A DNA stretch of 46,013 nucleotides from Rubrobacter taiwanensis (GTDB lineage Bacteria; Actinomycetota; Rubrobacteria; Rubrobacterales; Rubrobacteraceae), in contig NZ_SKBU01000028.1 of NCBI RefSeq assembly GCF_004337705.1, positions 1 through 46,013 on the forward strand, in the 5' to 3' direction. Every line of letters begins with the position of its first letter. Position 1 is the stretch's first letter. Position numbers and translations under genes: made by a program. The notes under the pieces were generated by a model. That model was not told the DNA's origin. It made no database searches and was given only the letters and a program-made list of their open reading frames with translations. Below are positions 1 to 7,988 of the stretch, piece after piece.

Positions 1-2
1 CC

Positions 3-506
3 CAATCTCCGGCAGAGACCGCCCTCTTTGCGCTGCTCTCCCAGCTGCCCGTAGCGGCCATCCTTATAACCCTGGCCTGCGCACTTGGAGTTGCGGTTGT
101 AGCCATCTTCTTTGCCACCTCGGCCGACTCCGGATCGCTAGTAGTAGACATCCTCACCCGCGGAGGAGAGACGCAGGTAGGCGGGTGGCGCCAGCGCCTT
201 GTGTGGGCGGTGCTGATAGGGGCGGTAGCGGCCACGCTGCTTGCTGCGGGCACGGCCACCGGAGAGAACGCCCTTGGAGCATTGCAGACGGCCTCCATTA
301 CGGCCGGCTTGCCCTTCTGCGTGGTGCTCTTGCTGATGTGTGTGGGACTGATTAGGGGGCTTGAGGACGAAGGCCTGCCGGCCATGACCCCAGATCCCAG
401 AAAGCACGGGGAGCTGCAGATTAAGGAGGCGGAGCTACAGCGCCACCGAAGTGATTCAGCCCCCGGCCCCACGGTCCCCGAGGCCGGGAGGCATCGGAAG
501 CGGTGA
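3..506 (+). CDS. BCCT-family betaine/choline/carnitine transporter, C-terminal part (5-prime truncated by window)
   Basis: An open frame runs in from the window edge and ends at TGA 504-506, leaving 167 codons. The start includes the stretch FFATSADSGSLVVDILTRGG, a strong signature of the last transmembrane part of BCCT secondary transporters. Two hydrophobic helices follow (about codons 75-90 and 95-120), then a charged cytoplasmic tail. The family imports glycine betaine, choline, carnitine or related quaternary amines with Na+ or H+. The substrate-binding tryptophan box lies outside the window, so the exact substrate is open. The stop codon overlaps the start of the next gene (TGATG), so the two are probably translated together. 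The family call is firm; the substrate is not. Confidence 0.9.
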   Translation, partial: QSPAETALFALLSQLPVAAILITLACALGVAVVAIFFATSADSGSLVVDILTRGGETQVGGWRQRLVWAVLIGAVAATLLAAGTATGENALGALQTASITAGLPFCVVLLLMCVGLIRGLEDEGLPAMTPDPRKHGELQIKEAELQRHRSDSAPGPTVPEAGRHRKR

Positions 507-3500
507 TGAATCCCGACCCCCGACTCTGTCTGCACGAACTCTTCGAGCGGCAGGTCCGCCGGACACCGGACGCCCCGGCCGTCATAGATGCCGGGACCGA
601 GCTCACCTACGCCGCGCTCGACCGGCGGTCGGAGCGTCTGGCGGACCGGCTGAGGGAGCTGGGGCTCGGGCCGGACCGGGTCGCCGGAATCTACATGGAC
701 CGCTGCGCGGAGTACGTGATCGCCATGCTGGCCGCACTCAAAGCCGGCGGGGCCTTCCTGCCGCTGGAGCCGGCCTATCCGGAATCGCTGCTTGGGCAGG
801 TACTGGAGGACTCCCGGCCCGTTGCCATAATCTCGCGGGGGCACTTCGCCCGGCGCCTGCCGGAGGGAGAACGCATACTCCACCCGGACACGGGCCGGGA
901 GGGGGATGGAGGTACGGGCGGGAGCCCGCCCCCCTCCCCGGAGAACCTGGCCTTCGTCTCCTACTCTTCCGGGACCACGGGGCGGCCGAAGGGGATAGCC
1001 AACCCGCACCGGGCGGCCGTCGGGTCCTACCTGTGGCGCTTCCGGGAGATCAGCGACAACCGGCCCGGCGACCGCGTGGGCTGCAACGTCTTCTTCATCT
1101 GGGAGGCTCTCCGGCCGCTGCTGCGCGGCGCGGCGACGGTCGCAATACCGGACGACGTGATCTACGACCCGCCCGCGCTGGTCCGCTTCCTGGAGGAGTA
1201 CCGGATAACGGAGACCCTCATGACCCCCTCGCTGCTGGAGGCCGTGCTGAACGCCTGCGGCGCGGAGGTCACCCGCCGGCTCGCCGGCCTGCGGACGCTG
1301 TGGCTCAACGGCGAGGTCGTCACCCGGGCGCTGGCGCGGCGCGCGCTGGCGCTACTGCCGGAGACCCGGCTGCTGAACGTGTACAGCATCAGCGAGACGC
1401 ACGAGGTGGCCGCGGGCGACCTGCGCAAGCTGGCAGAGGCCGGCTCCACCTACTGCCCGGTAGGCCGCCCGCTGGACCCGGATCGCACCTACATTCTGGA
1501 TGAGGACCGCAACCCCGTACCAGACGGCGAACCCGGCGAGCTCTGGGTCGGCGGGAGGTGCCTGGCAAGGGAGTACGTGAACCGCCCGGAGATCACGGCC
1601 GAGCGCTTCGTCCCGGATCCGTTCGCAGGAGAGGGACGCATGTACCGCACCGGCGACCGGGCCCGCCGGCTGCCGGACGGTGCGCTGGAGATCCTGGGCC
1701 GTGTGGACTTCATGGTGAAGATCCGGGGCTACAGCGTCGAGCTGGGAGCGGTGGAGAGCGCCATAGAGGAGCTGCTCGCCGTCGAAGGCTGCGTCGTCGT
1801 GGCCGAGGGCGGAGAGGGCGAGGACAAACGTCTCGTCGCCTACCTCCTCCCCGCCTCCGGGGAGGAGCGCGCGGGCCGTCACTCCGGCTGGGAGATAGAC
1901 ACCGCGGGCCGCAGCCCGGAGATCCGGCGAATCCTGCAGGAGCGCCTGCCGCACTACATGATCCCCGCCGTCTACGTGGAGCTGGAGGAGCTGCCACTGC
2001 AGGAGACGTCCGGTAAGGTGAACCGGCGGCGTCTCCCCCCGCCTCCGCCCCGGACGAATCCCGCTCCCGGTGTGCCGGATAGGCTCTCCGCCGCGGCCTC
2101 CCGCCGCGAGCGAGAGGCCGCGCTCGCCCGCATCTGGGAGGAGGTCATCGGGCTGGAGCCCGGCGATGTGCGCCCCGCGGACAACTTCTTCGACGTGGGC
2201 GGGCACTCGCTCGCCGCCGCGGAGATGCTGACCCGTGTGGAGGGGGCCTCCAGCGTTCGTATCTCGATGCCCCGCTTCCTGGCCCACCCGACCGTCGCGG
2301 GCCTCTGTGACGCACTGGAGGGCCGGGAGCCCCGACGGCCGCAGCGGAGGCCGGACCTGCGTTCCGAGGGGAGGCTGGAGCCGGAGATAGCACCGGAAGG
2401 TCCTGCCGGAGACCTCTCCCTGCGGGACGCGCGGAGCATCCTCCTAACCGGGGCGACCGGCTACCTGGGAGCCTTCCTGCTGGATGCGCTCCTGCGGGAG
2501 ACGAGGGCCGAGATCCGCTGCCTGGTGCGTCCGCGCGAAGGGTCTCCCCCGCTGGCCCCCCTGCGGGAGAACCTCGCGCGCTACGGGCTCTGGAGTCCGG
2601 AGGCCGCGCAGAGGATCACGCCGGTCCCCGGCGATCTGAGCAACCCCCGCCTGGGCCTCCCGGAGGAGGAATTCGACGCTCTCGCCCGCGGTACGGACCT
2701 CATACTCCACGCCGCAGCGCGGGTAAACCTCGTCTATCCCTACCCCGAGCTGAAGCCCGCCAACGTGGACGGGACGCGCGAGGTGCTGCGCCTCGCCTGC
2801 CGCCACCGGGCCAAGCCGCTGCACTACGTCTCCACGAACGGGATCTTCCCCGCCGGCACGGGACGCTGCCGGGAGGATGCCGACCTCCCCGCCCTGGCCG
2901 GCACCCAAGAGGATGGCTACGGCCAGACCAAATGGGTCTCCGAGATGCTGGTACGCCAGGCCCGGGAGAGAGGTCTCCCGGCGAACGTCTACCGGCCCGG
3001 GAACATCTCCGGGCACAGCGAGAGCGGGTCCTCCAACCCCCGGGACTTCCTCACGGCGCTCATCGCGGAGTCCATCCGGATGGGCCGCGCGCCCGTGGCA
3101 GAGGACTGGCGCGTAGAGATGACCCCCGTGGACTTCGTCAGCGACGCGATCGTTCGCCTCGCCGGCGATCCGGAAACCGCCGGGGGCACCTTCCACCTCG
3201 CCAACCCGGCTCCGCCGCTAGCGCGGGAGGTGTTCGGTTGGATCCGGAACCTCGGCTACCCGGTAGAGCCGCTGTCCTATCCGGATTGGCTGAAGGAGTG
3301 GCGGGATCGCGGCGGAGGCGGCGGGGTCCTGCGCGGCGTGCTGCACGGGGCCGAAACGCGCAAGCTGTGGGACGGCAACTTCTACGACGACACCAACACC
3401 CGCCGGGCGCTACGGAGCGGCGGCCCGCAGCACCCCGGCCTCGGGCCCGGGATCGTGGAGAACTACGTGGAGCACTTCGCGGAAGAGGGCTGGATCCAAA

Positions 3501-3517
3501 AACCGGCAAGAGTGTGA
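506..3517 (+). CDS. NRPS-like carboxylate reductase with A-T-R architecture
   Basis: This 1003-residue enzyme has one adenylation domain (about 1-510), one carrier domain (about 535-610) and one NAD(P)H-dependent thioester-reductase domain (about 640-1000). Visible motifs are the A3 loop YSSGTTGRPKG, A5 NVYSISETHE, A7 YRTGDRARRL, A10 lysine K504 in SGKVNRR, the phosphopantetheine serine S568 in GGHSL, the Rossmann loop GATGYLG near 649 and the reductase pair Y805/K809. Such enzymes activate an acid, load it as a thioester and release it as aldehyde or alcohol. The usual Asp that holds the alpha-amine (Asp235 of GrsA) aligns with V195 in NVFFIWEAL, so an ordinary amino acid is an unlikely substrate. 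Coupling to a BCCT transporter makes a betaine-like acid plausible; fungal glycine betaine reductases are related in layout (A-T-R-R). A GTG at 503 is an alternative start. Substrate is inferred only. Confidence 0.9.
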   Translation: MNPDPRLCLHELFERQVRRTPDAPAVIDAGTELTYAALDRRSERLADRLRELGLGPDRVAGIYMDRCAEYVIAMLAALKAGGAFLPLEPAYPESLLGQVLEDSRPVAIISRGHFARRLPEGERILHPDTGREGDGGTGGSPPPSPENLAFVSYSSGTTGRPKGIANPHRAAVGSYLWRFREISDNRPGDRVGCNVFFIWEALRPLLRGAATVAIPDDVIYDPPALVRFLEEYRITETLMTPSLLEAVLNACGAEVTRRLAGLRTLWLNGEVVTRALARRALALLPETRLLNVYSISETHEVAAGDLRKLAEAGSTYCPVGRPLDPDRTYILDEDRNPVPDGEPGELWVGGRCLAREYVNRPEITAERFVPDPFAGEGRMYRTGDRARRLPDGALEILGRVDFMVKIRGYSVELGAVESAIEELLAVEGCVVVAEGGEGEDKRLVAYLLPASGEERAGRHSGWEIDTAGRSPEIRRILQERLPHYMIPAVYVELEELPLQETSGKVNRRRLPPPPPRTNPAPGVPDRLSAAASRREREAALARIWEEVIGLEPGDVRPADNFFDVGGHSLAAAEMLTRVEGASSVRISMPRFLAHPTVAGLCDALEGREPRRPQRRPDLRSEGRLEPEIAPEGPAGDLSLRDARSILLTGATGYLGAFLLDALLRETRAEIRCLVRPREGSPPLAPLRENLARYGLWSPEAAQRITPVPGDLSNPRLGLPEEEFDALARGTDLILHAAARVNLVYPYPELKPANVDGTREVLRLACRHRAKPLHYVSTNGIFPAGTGRCREDADLPALAGTQEDGYGQTKWVSEMLVRQARERGLPANVYRPGNISGHSESGSSNPRDFLTALIAESIRMGRAPVAEDWRVEMTPVDFVSDAIVRLAGDPETAGGTFHLANPAPPLAREVFGWIRNLGYPVEPLSYPDWLKEWRDRGGGGGVLRGVLHGAETRKLWDGNFYDDTNTRRALRSGGPQHPGLGPGIVENYVEHFAEEGWIQKPARV

Positions 3518-3525
3518 AGCATCCG

Positions 3526-3557
3526 GAGCCGCGGCGCTTGACGGATCTCCGCGGCTC
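3526..3557 (+). terminator. Stem-loop after the A-T-R gene
   Basis: GAGCCGCGG at 3526-3534 pairs perfectly with CCGCGGCTC at 3549-3557 around a 14-base loop, nine bases after the A-T-R stop. No T-run follows, so it may be a weak terminator or an mRNA-end stabiliser. Confidence 0.45.
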
Positions 3558-3616
3558 TGCGCGAGGGTGTAGACTCTGCGGTCGGGAGTACCCTACCGGA
3601 AGGGAGACCGGCGCGC

Positions 3617-4546
3617 ATGGGAATGCTCGTAGAGGGCGTGTGGAAGACCGAGGATCAGCTGCAGGACGAAAGCGGCCGCTTCAGGCGCCGGCCGACCCGG
3701 TTCCGAGGACGGGTGACGGCAAGCGGCGAGAGCGGTTATCCGGCCGCAGCGGGACGCTACCACCTCTACGTCTCGCTCGCCTGTCCCTGGGCACACCGGA
3801 CGCTCATCATGCGCAAGCTCAAGGGGCTGGAGAGCGCCATCCCGGTCTCTGTGGTAGCTCCGCTCATGCTGGAAGACGGCTGGGAGTTCTCCGATGAGTA
3901 CCCGGACAGGCTCGGCGGCCGGCGGTACCTGCGCGAGCTCTACCTCGAGGCGCAACCGGACTATACCGGGCGGGTGACCGTACCCGTGCTGTGGGACTCG
4001 GAGACGCGAACCATCGTTAACAACGAGTCCCGCGAGATAATGCGCATGCTGGACCTGGAGTTCGGGGAGTACGCAACCCGCGACGCAGACCTCTGTCCGG
4101 AGAATCTGCGCAGCCAGATAGACGAGACGATAGATTCCATCTACGAACCCGTCAACAACGGCGTCTACCGGGCGGGCTTCGCCTCAAGGCAGGAGGCTTA
4201 CGAGGAGGCCGTTACCGGACTCTTCGAAGCTTTGGACCACTGGGAGGAGGTACTCGGGGAACGGCGCTACCTCTGCGGCGATCGGCCGACCGAGGCCGAC
4301 GTCTGCATGTTCACGACGCTGGTGCGCTTCGATCCCGTCTACCACGGGCACTTCAAGTGCAACCTGCGCCGCATCGTAGACTACCCTAACCTCTGGCGTT
4401 TCACACGTGAGATCTACGGTCTGCCGGGCGTCGCCGAAACCGTGGACGTAGAGCACATCAAGCTCCACTACTACGGGAGTCACCGGAGCATAAACCCGAC
4501 CGGCATCGTTCCGAAGGGCCCGGTAATGGACTTCGGATTGCGCTAA
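3617..4546 (+). CDS. Glutathionyl-hydroquinone reductase-type glutathione S-transferase (YqjG/ECM4 family)
   Basis: The 309-residue protein has the N-terminal thioredoxin-fold motif SLACPWAHRTLI, with the catalytic cysteine at residue 56, followed by an all-helical C-terminal domain with the family block around RFDPVYHGHFKCN. Length and motifs match the Xi-class GSTs that reductively remove glutathione from S-glutathionyl-hydroquinones. Start ATG 3617 follows a GGAAGGGAG ribosome site. It stands alone between the A-T-R gene and an RsbW-like ATPase. Most actinobacteria use mycothiol rather than glutathione, so the thiol used here is uncertain; homologues in such hosts may act on other thiol adducts. 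The family call is sure, the physiological substrate is not. Confidence 0.9.
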   Translation: MGMLVEGVWKTEDQLQDESGRFRRRPTRFRGRVTASGESGYPAAAGRYHLYVSLACPWAHRTLIMRKLKGLESAIPVSVVAPLMLEDGWEFSDEYPDRLGGRRYLRELYLEAQPDYTGRVTVPVLWDSETRTIVNNESREIMRMLDLEFGEYATRDADLCPENLRSQIDETIDSIYEPVNNGVYRAGFASRQEAYEEAVTGLFEALDHWEEVLGERRYLCGDRPTEADVCMFTTLVRFDPVYHGHFKCNLRRIVDYPNLWRFTREIYGLPGVAETVDVEHIKLHYYGSHRSINPTGIVPKGPVMDFGLR

Positions 4547-4606
4547 GCGGGCCGAGAGGGTTTCTTTCCCGGGAGCGGCGGGTATGCTCATCTCAGTGGC
4601 GAGAAG

Positions 4607-5068
4607 ATGGAGCTGGAGATCGAACATAGGTTCCCCCCCACACCGGACTCGGTCGCGGCGGCCCGCAGGTCGCTCGGCCGGCTGGCCGGTCACGTACCGG
4701 AGCCGCTACTGAGCGACCTGCGGCTGCTGGTGAGCGAGCTCGTCACCAACAGCGTCCGGCACGCCCGGCTGGGCTCGAAAGACGTCATAGAGCTCAGGGT
4801 CGCCCTCTCCGGCGACTCGGTGCGGCTGGAGGTCGCCGACCCCGGCCCCGGCTTCGAGGCCACCCTCCGCCCCCCCGGCCCGGACGGAAGCTCCGGCTGG
4901 GGTCTCCACGTCGTGGACGCCATAGCCGACCGCTGGGGTGTGGATCACCGAGACTCGACGCGTGTGTGGGTCGAGATCAACCGCCCTTCTGAACCCCGGA
5001 AGCGCCCTCCGGGCAACCGTCCGGGGGCCCTCTCCCTCCTGAGCTGCTGCGCGTTTCTGACTACTTGA
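4607..5068 (+). CDS. RsbW/SpoIIAB-like histidine-kinase-type ATPase (anti-sigma-factor-like)
   Basis: This 153-residue protein is a stand-alone HATPase_c domain. The N-box LLVSELVTNSVRHA (about residues 44-57), the G1 box VADPGPGF and the G2 box GWGLHVVD are all visible. Proteins of this type, common in actinobacteria, are anti-sigma factors or regulatory serine kinases acting on STAS-domain antagonists; some have other partners. No sigma factor or STAS gene is adjacent, so the target cannot be named. The C-terminal tail after about residue 125 is proline/arginine rich and looks unstructured. Its end overlaps the convergent small gene at 5061 by eight bases. Confidence 0.85.
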   Translation: MELEIEHRFPPTPDSVAAARRSLGRLAGHVPEPLLSDLRLLVSELVTNSVRHARLGSKDVIELRVALSGDSVRLEVADPGPGFEATLRPPGPDGSSGWGLHVVDAIADRWGVDHRDSTRVWVEINRPSEPRKRPPGNRPGALSLLSCCAFLTT

Positions 5069-5258
5069 AGCGGTACTGGCGATACATGCGGGCGCTCTCG
5101 TCCACGTCGGCCTCGGTGACGTGCGTGCGGCCGCGGGAGCGCACCCGGTCCTCTATGCGCTTGCGGATAAAGCGGCGCATCAGGAACGGACTGCGCTTTA
5201 TCCTCCGGTCCGCCTCGGGGTCCCAGGTGATCTCCTGCTTCTCGGCCAACTTCAGCAC
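5061..5258 (-). CDS. Small PCP_red-like domain protein (65 aa)
   Basis: The frame encodes 65 residues starting at GTG 5258, the only start after an in-frame stop at 5267-5265. The pattern W-x4-A-x3-I-x3-PFLMR-x8-E-x12-TEADV resembles the short PCP_red domain (Pfam PF08369). That domain forms the C-terminal tail of the light-independent protochlorophyllide reductase B subunit and also occurs alone in many non-photosynthetic bacteria with unknown role. The protein is very basic. It is the last gene of the leftward run that begins at acpS. Domain assignment is by motif memory and should be confirmed with a profile search. Confidence 0.7.
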   Translation of the reverse strand: MLKLAEKQEITWDPEADRRIKRSPFLMRRFIRKRIEDRVRSRGRTHVTEADVDESARMYRQYRFK

Positions 5259-5291
5259 CTCTTTCTAGAAGAGCTTCCCTCCTCTTCTCGC

Positions 5292-6056
5292 CTATTCTAC
5301 CGCAGTCCGGGTCCCCCGCAGGTACCGGTACAACCCGGAGGCTAACCCCACGGCCTCCCGTCTTTTGAGTCCCCGGGCCTCCAGCAGCCGGATGCGGCTC
5401 GCCACGAAACCGGCCTCCGTTCGCCCGAGCCCCAGCCGTCCTGCGAGCTCGCCGTAGTCCGGCAGGGGATACGGTCCGAGCTCCCGGCTGGCCCGCAGGA
5501 ACCCGGCGCACAGCTCCCGGTGGCGACTCAGGTGCTCGGGCTTGAGCTTCGGTCCCTGCGCCGCGAGCCGGTCGGCCCAGCAGAGGACCGCCAGCTCCTC
5601 GCCGAAAGGTCCGGCGGCCCGGGCCAGGCGCGGGGCCGGATAGTCGGTGAAGCGGTGGTTCAGAAATCCGATCTTGAGGTGCAGCTCCGTCAGGGTGGCT
5701 ACGAGATCCGCGGTCTCGGCGTCCGCTCCCACCCGGGCGCAGATGCGGGCCGCCAGCCGGGCGCCTAAAGTATCGTGGGCCACGAAGAGCACGCGCCCGT
5801 CCAGCTCGCCGCGGGTAACCGGCTTGGCTATGTCGTGCAGCAGGGCGGCGAGTAGCAGCCCGGCCGGCCGCCTCACCTCCGCTCCGAGCTCCCCCTCCTC
5901 CAGTTCCCGGCGCACGAGCCGCACGGTGTCGAGCACGTGGTCGAGAGCATCCAGGTGGTGGTACTCGCTCTGGCGTAGGCTGCGGCTCAACCCGAGCTCG
6001 GGGACGAGCCGGATCAGCTCCTCCCGGTCCAGCGGCTGTCGCAGGGCCTCCAGCAA
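5292..6056 (-). CDS. HD-domain protein, possible phosphohydrolase or tRNA-nucleotidyltransferase-like fragment
   Basis: About 254 residues carry an HD metal-dependent phosphohydrolase domain. A first histidine lies in YHHLDALDHVLDTV, followed by the paired LLHDIAKP motif and a later D in a helix after the HRFTDYPAPRL region. The layout resembles the HD half of poly(A) polymerase/CCA-adding enzymes, without the nucleotidyltransferase half. The start is uncertain: TTG 6056 is chosen because earlier codons overlap the preceding membrane-protein gene, and the frame upstream of it is low-complexity Ser/Arg/Pro shadow. A GGAGG lies 16 bases upstream, which is rather far. It sits in the acpS-to-PCP_red operon. 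Substrate unknown. Confidence 0.75.
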   Translation of the reverse strand: MLEALRQPLDREELIRLVPELGLSRSLRQSEYHHLDALDHVLDTVRLVRRELEEGELGAEVRRPAGLLLAALLHDIAKPVTRGELDGRVLFVAHDTLGARLAARICARVGADAETADLVATLTELHLKIGFLNHRFTDYPAPRLARAAGPFGEELAVLCWADRLAAQGPKLKPEHLSRHRELCAGFLRASRELGPYPLPDYGELAGRLGLGRTEAGFVASRIRLLEARGLKRREAVGLASGLYRYLRGTRTAVE

Positions 6057-6066
6057 CGCGACCGTG

Positions 6067-6402
6067 CTAGCGCCTCCGCCGGCGGAGCTTCCTACGGCTG
6101 GTGTTCGGGTTCGGCCGGCCCTTGAGCGGCCCGGCTTCCCGGGGCTCGTCCTCGCGCTGCTCTTTCTTCTGGGCCTTGAGTCTGGCGAGGCGCTGGTCCC
6201 GGCGCTTCTCCAGCCAGGCGAAGAGCAGAGCATAGAGGAAGAAGAAGAACACGCCGTTGATGAGCAGCGGAATCCACTGCTCCCGGCTCTCCAGCCCGAA
6301 GAGGCCGGGGCTGATGCGGTCCAGCAGATAGACCAGCCCCAGCCACAGGATGGTGAAGATGGTCGCCTTCCGGAAGGCGCTCCGCCAGTTCAGGTCTCTC
6401 AC
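6067..6402 (-). CDS. Small two-helix membrane protein with basic tail
   Basis: The 111-residue protein has two hydrophobic segments, about residues 15-30 (TIFTILWLGLVYLLD) and 43-64 (WIPLLINGVFFFFLYALLFAWL). A strongly basic, coiled C-terminal tail ending in RRKLRRRRR follows. It is probably a small inner-membrane protein with the tail in the cytoplasm. I do not recognise a named family. ATG 6402 overlaps the alr stop (ATGA), so it is co-translated with alanine racemase. The lysine/arginine tail might bind nucleic acid or lipid head groups, but nothing shows which. Confidence 0.75.
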   Translation of the reverse strand: MRDLNWRSAFRKATIFTILWLGLVYLLDRISPGLFGLESREQWIPLLINGVFFFFLYALLFAWLEKRRDQRLARLKAQKKEQREDEPREAGPLKGRPNPNTSRRKLRRRRR

Positions 6403-7484
6403 TCTCTCAGATATCTCCTCTCGACGCGGACGGGGTTTATCCGGGTTGTGACCTCATAGTTTATCGTGCCGGCCCAGATCGCGAGCTCCTCGGCCGGGAT
6501 CCTCTCGTCGCCCTGCTCCCCGAGCAGCACGACCTCGTCCCCGACGCTCACCGACTCATCGGCGGCAAAGACCGCCGCGTCCATCGTCACCCGGCCCAGG
6601 ATGGGACGCCGCACGCCCCCGATGAGCGCCCGGGAGCGCCCCGAGAGTGCCCGCAGGTAGCCCTCGGCGTACCCGACCGGCACGGTGGCGGCGAACATCT
6701 CCTCTCCGGCCCGGAAGGTCAGACCGTAGGAGACCCCGTCACCGGGCCTCAGGCGGCGCACCTGGGCCACGTAGCTGACCAGCCTGAGGGCCGGCCGCAG
6801 CCCCTCTCCGGCGGGATCCCCCGAGTCTCCAAGCGGATGCAGGCCGTAGAGCGCGATCCCGGGGCGCACGCAGTCGTAGTGCGCCTCCGGGTACCAGAGC
6901 GTACCGGCGGAGTTGGCCGCGTGCACGAGCGCCCCGGAGAACGGGTGCGCCCGCAGAACGCTCTCGAAGCGCTCGATCTGCTTCCGGGTGGTCTCGGGAT
7001 CGGTATCGGCGGAGGCGACGTGGGTGTAGACACCGGCCAGCCGTTCCCCCAGGAGCTTCCGCGCCTCTCCGGCCTCCTCCGGGCTCACGCCCCAGCGGTT
7101 CATGCCGGTGTTCACCTTCAGGTGTGCTCGCAGCCCCGGCCGTCCGGCTATCCTCCGGGCGGCCGGAAGGGAGTGCGCCGTAACCTCCAGCCGGTATTCG
7201 GCCGCGAGCGGGAACTTCTCCGGTGGGGTGTCTGTAAAGACCAGGACGGGCTCGCTTATGCCGGCGCGCCGCAGCTCCACACCCTCTTCAGGGGTTGCGA
7301 CGGCGAGGCGGCTCGCTCCGGCCGCAAGCGCTTCGCGGGCGACCCGGACCGCGCCGTGGCCGTAGGCGTCTGCCTTCACCACAGCCATGAGCTCCGCCCC
7401 GCTCCGGAGCCTCCGGAGTATGGACCGGACGTTGCTCCGGACCGCGCCCAGGTCTATCTCGGCCCAGGTACGGCCCTGGGTCAA
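6399..7484 (-). CDS. alr: Alanine racemase
   Basis: Alanine racemase (361 aa) makes D-alanine from L-alanine for peptidoglycan, using pyridoxal phosphate. The PLP lysine is in the hallmark VVKADAYGHGA near residue 40. The C-terminal beta-domain has the catalytic-tyrosine motif DGVSYGLTF and the block GRVTMDA. Length is typical. The start is TTG 7484, which overlaps the stop of the CBS gene by four bases (TTGA). The gene lies in a leftward operon after acpS, nnrD and a CBS protein. The acpS-nnrD-alr cluster is a familiar bacterial arrangement, which supports the call. Confidence 0.96.
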   Translation of the reverse strand: MTQGRTWAEIDLGAVRSNVRSILRRLRSGAELMAVVKADAYGHGAVRVAREALAAGASRLAVATPEEGVELRRAGISEPVLVFTDTPPEKFPLAAEYRLEVTAHSLPAARRIAGRPGLRAHLKVNTGMNRWGVSPEEAGEARKLLGERLAGVYTHVASADTDPETTRKQIERFESVLRAHPFSGALVHAANSAGTLWYPEAHYDCVRPGIALYGLHPLGDSGDPAGEGLRPALRLVSYVAQVRRLRPGDGVSYGLTFRAGEEMFAATVPVGYAEGYLRALSGRSRALIGGVRRPILGRVTMDAAVFAADESVSVGDEVVLLGEQGDERIPAEELAIWAGTINYEVTTRINPVRVERRYLRE

Positions 7485-7975
7485 GGGTTCGGCCTCAGAA
7501 TGTGCAGCGCCAGTATGTCCATGCGCGTGATGACGCCCAGAAGAAGCCTCCCCCCACCCCCCACAACGGGCAGGATTCTCACCCCCTCTCTAGACATCGT
7601 GGTCGCGGCCTCCGAGAGGCTGGCGTCCCCGTCTATCGTGACCGGGTCCCGGGTCATTACGTCCCGCACGCTCACCCCGGCGCTCTTGCGCACCTCCTCC
7701 CGGTACTCCTCCCAGCTCCCGAGCGGGATCATGCCGCCGAGGATGTCCAGAAACCCGGGGGCCTCTATCTCCGCGTCCTGCAGGATGAGATCGCCCTCGG
7801 TCACGATCCCGAGCAGTTCACCACCTTCATCCGCCACCGGAGCGCCGGATATGTTGCGCTCGGCGAAGAGCTGGATCACCCCCTCCACCGTGCCGTCCGG
7901 GCTCAGCCGCGGCCAGTCGGCGTGCATGACGTCCCTGACCTTCAGATTCCGGATATCCGGATTCTCCGCACTCAT
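7481..7975 (-). CDS. Tandem CBS-domain protein
   Basis: The 164-residue protein is two CBS domains: VRDVMHADWPRLSPDGTV (residues about 12-65) and VRDVMTRDPVTIDGDASL (about 102-160). They flank a short helical insert. CBS pairs bind adenosyl ligands such as AMP, ATP or SAM and sense energy state; alone they give no catalytic activity. ATG 7975 is chosen because homology begins there; an upstream extension would run through the end of nnrD in another frame. It is located between nnrD and alr and overlaps alr by four bases. Confidence 0.9.
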   Translation of the reverse strand: MSAENPDIRNLKVRDVMHADWPRLSPDGTVEGVIQLFAERNISGAPVADEGGELLGIVTEGDLILQDAEIEAPGFLDILGGMIPLGSWEEYREEVRKSAGVSVRDVMTRDPVTIDGDASLSEAATTMSREGVRILPVVGGGGRLLLGVITRMDILALHILRPNP

Positions 7976-7988
7976 TACCCTTCCTCTC

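Noticed and set aside
451-1503. 350-codon open frame overlapping the A-T-R gene
   Set aside because: Low-complexity Gly/Ala/Arg/Pro translation in the +1/+2 frame of a clear enzyme; a GC-rich shadow.
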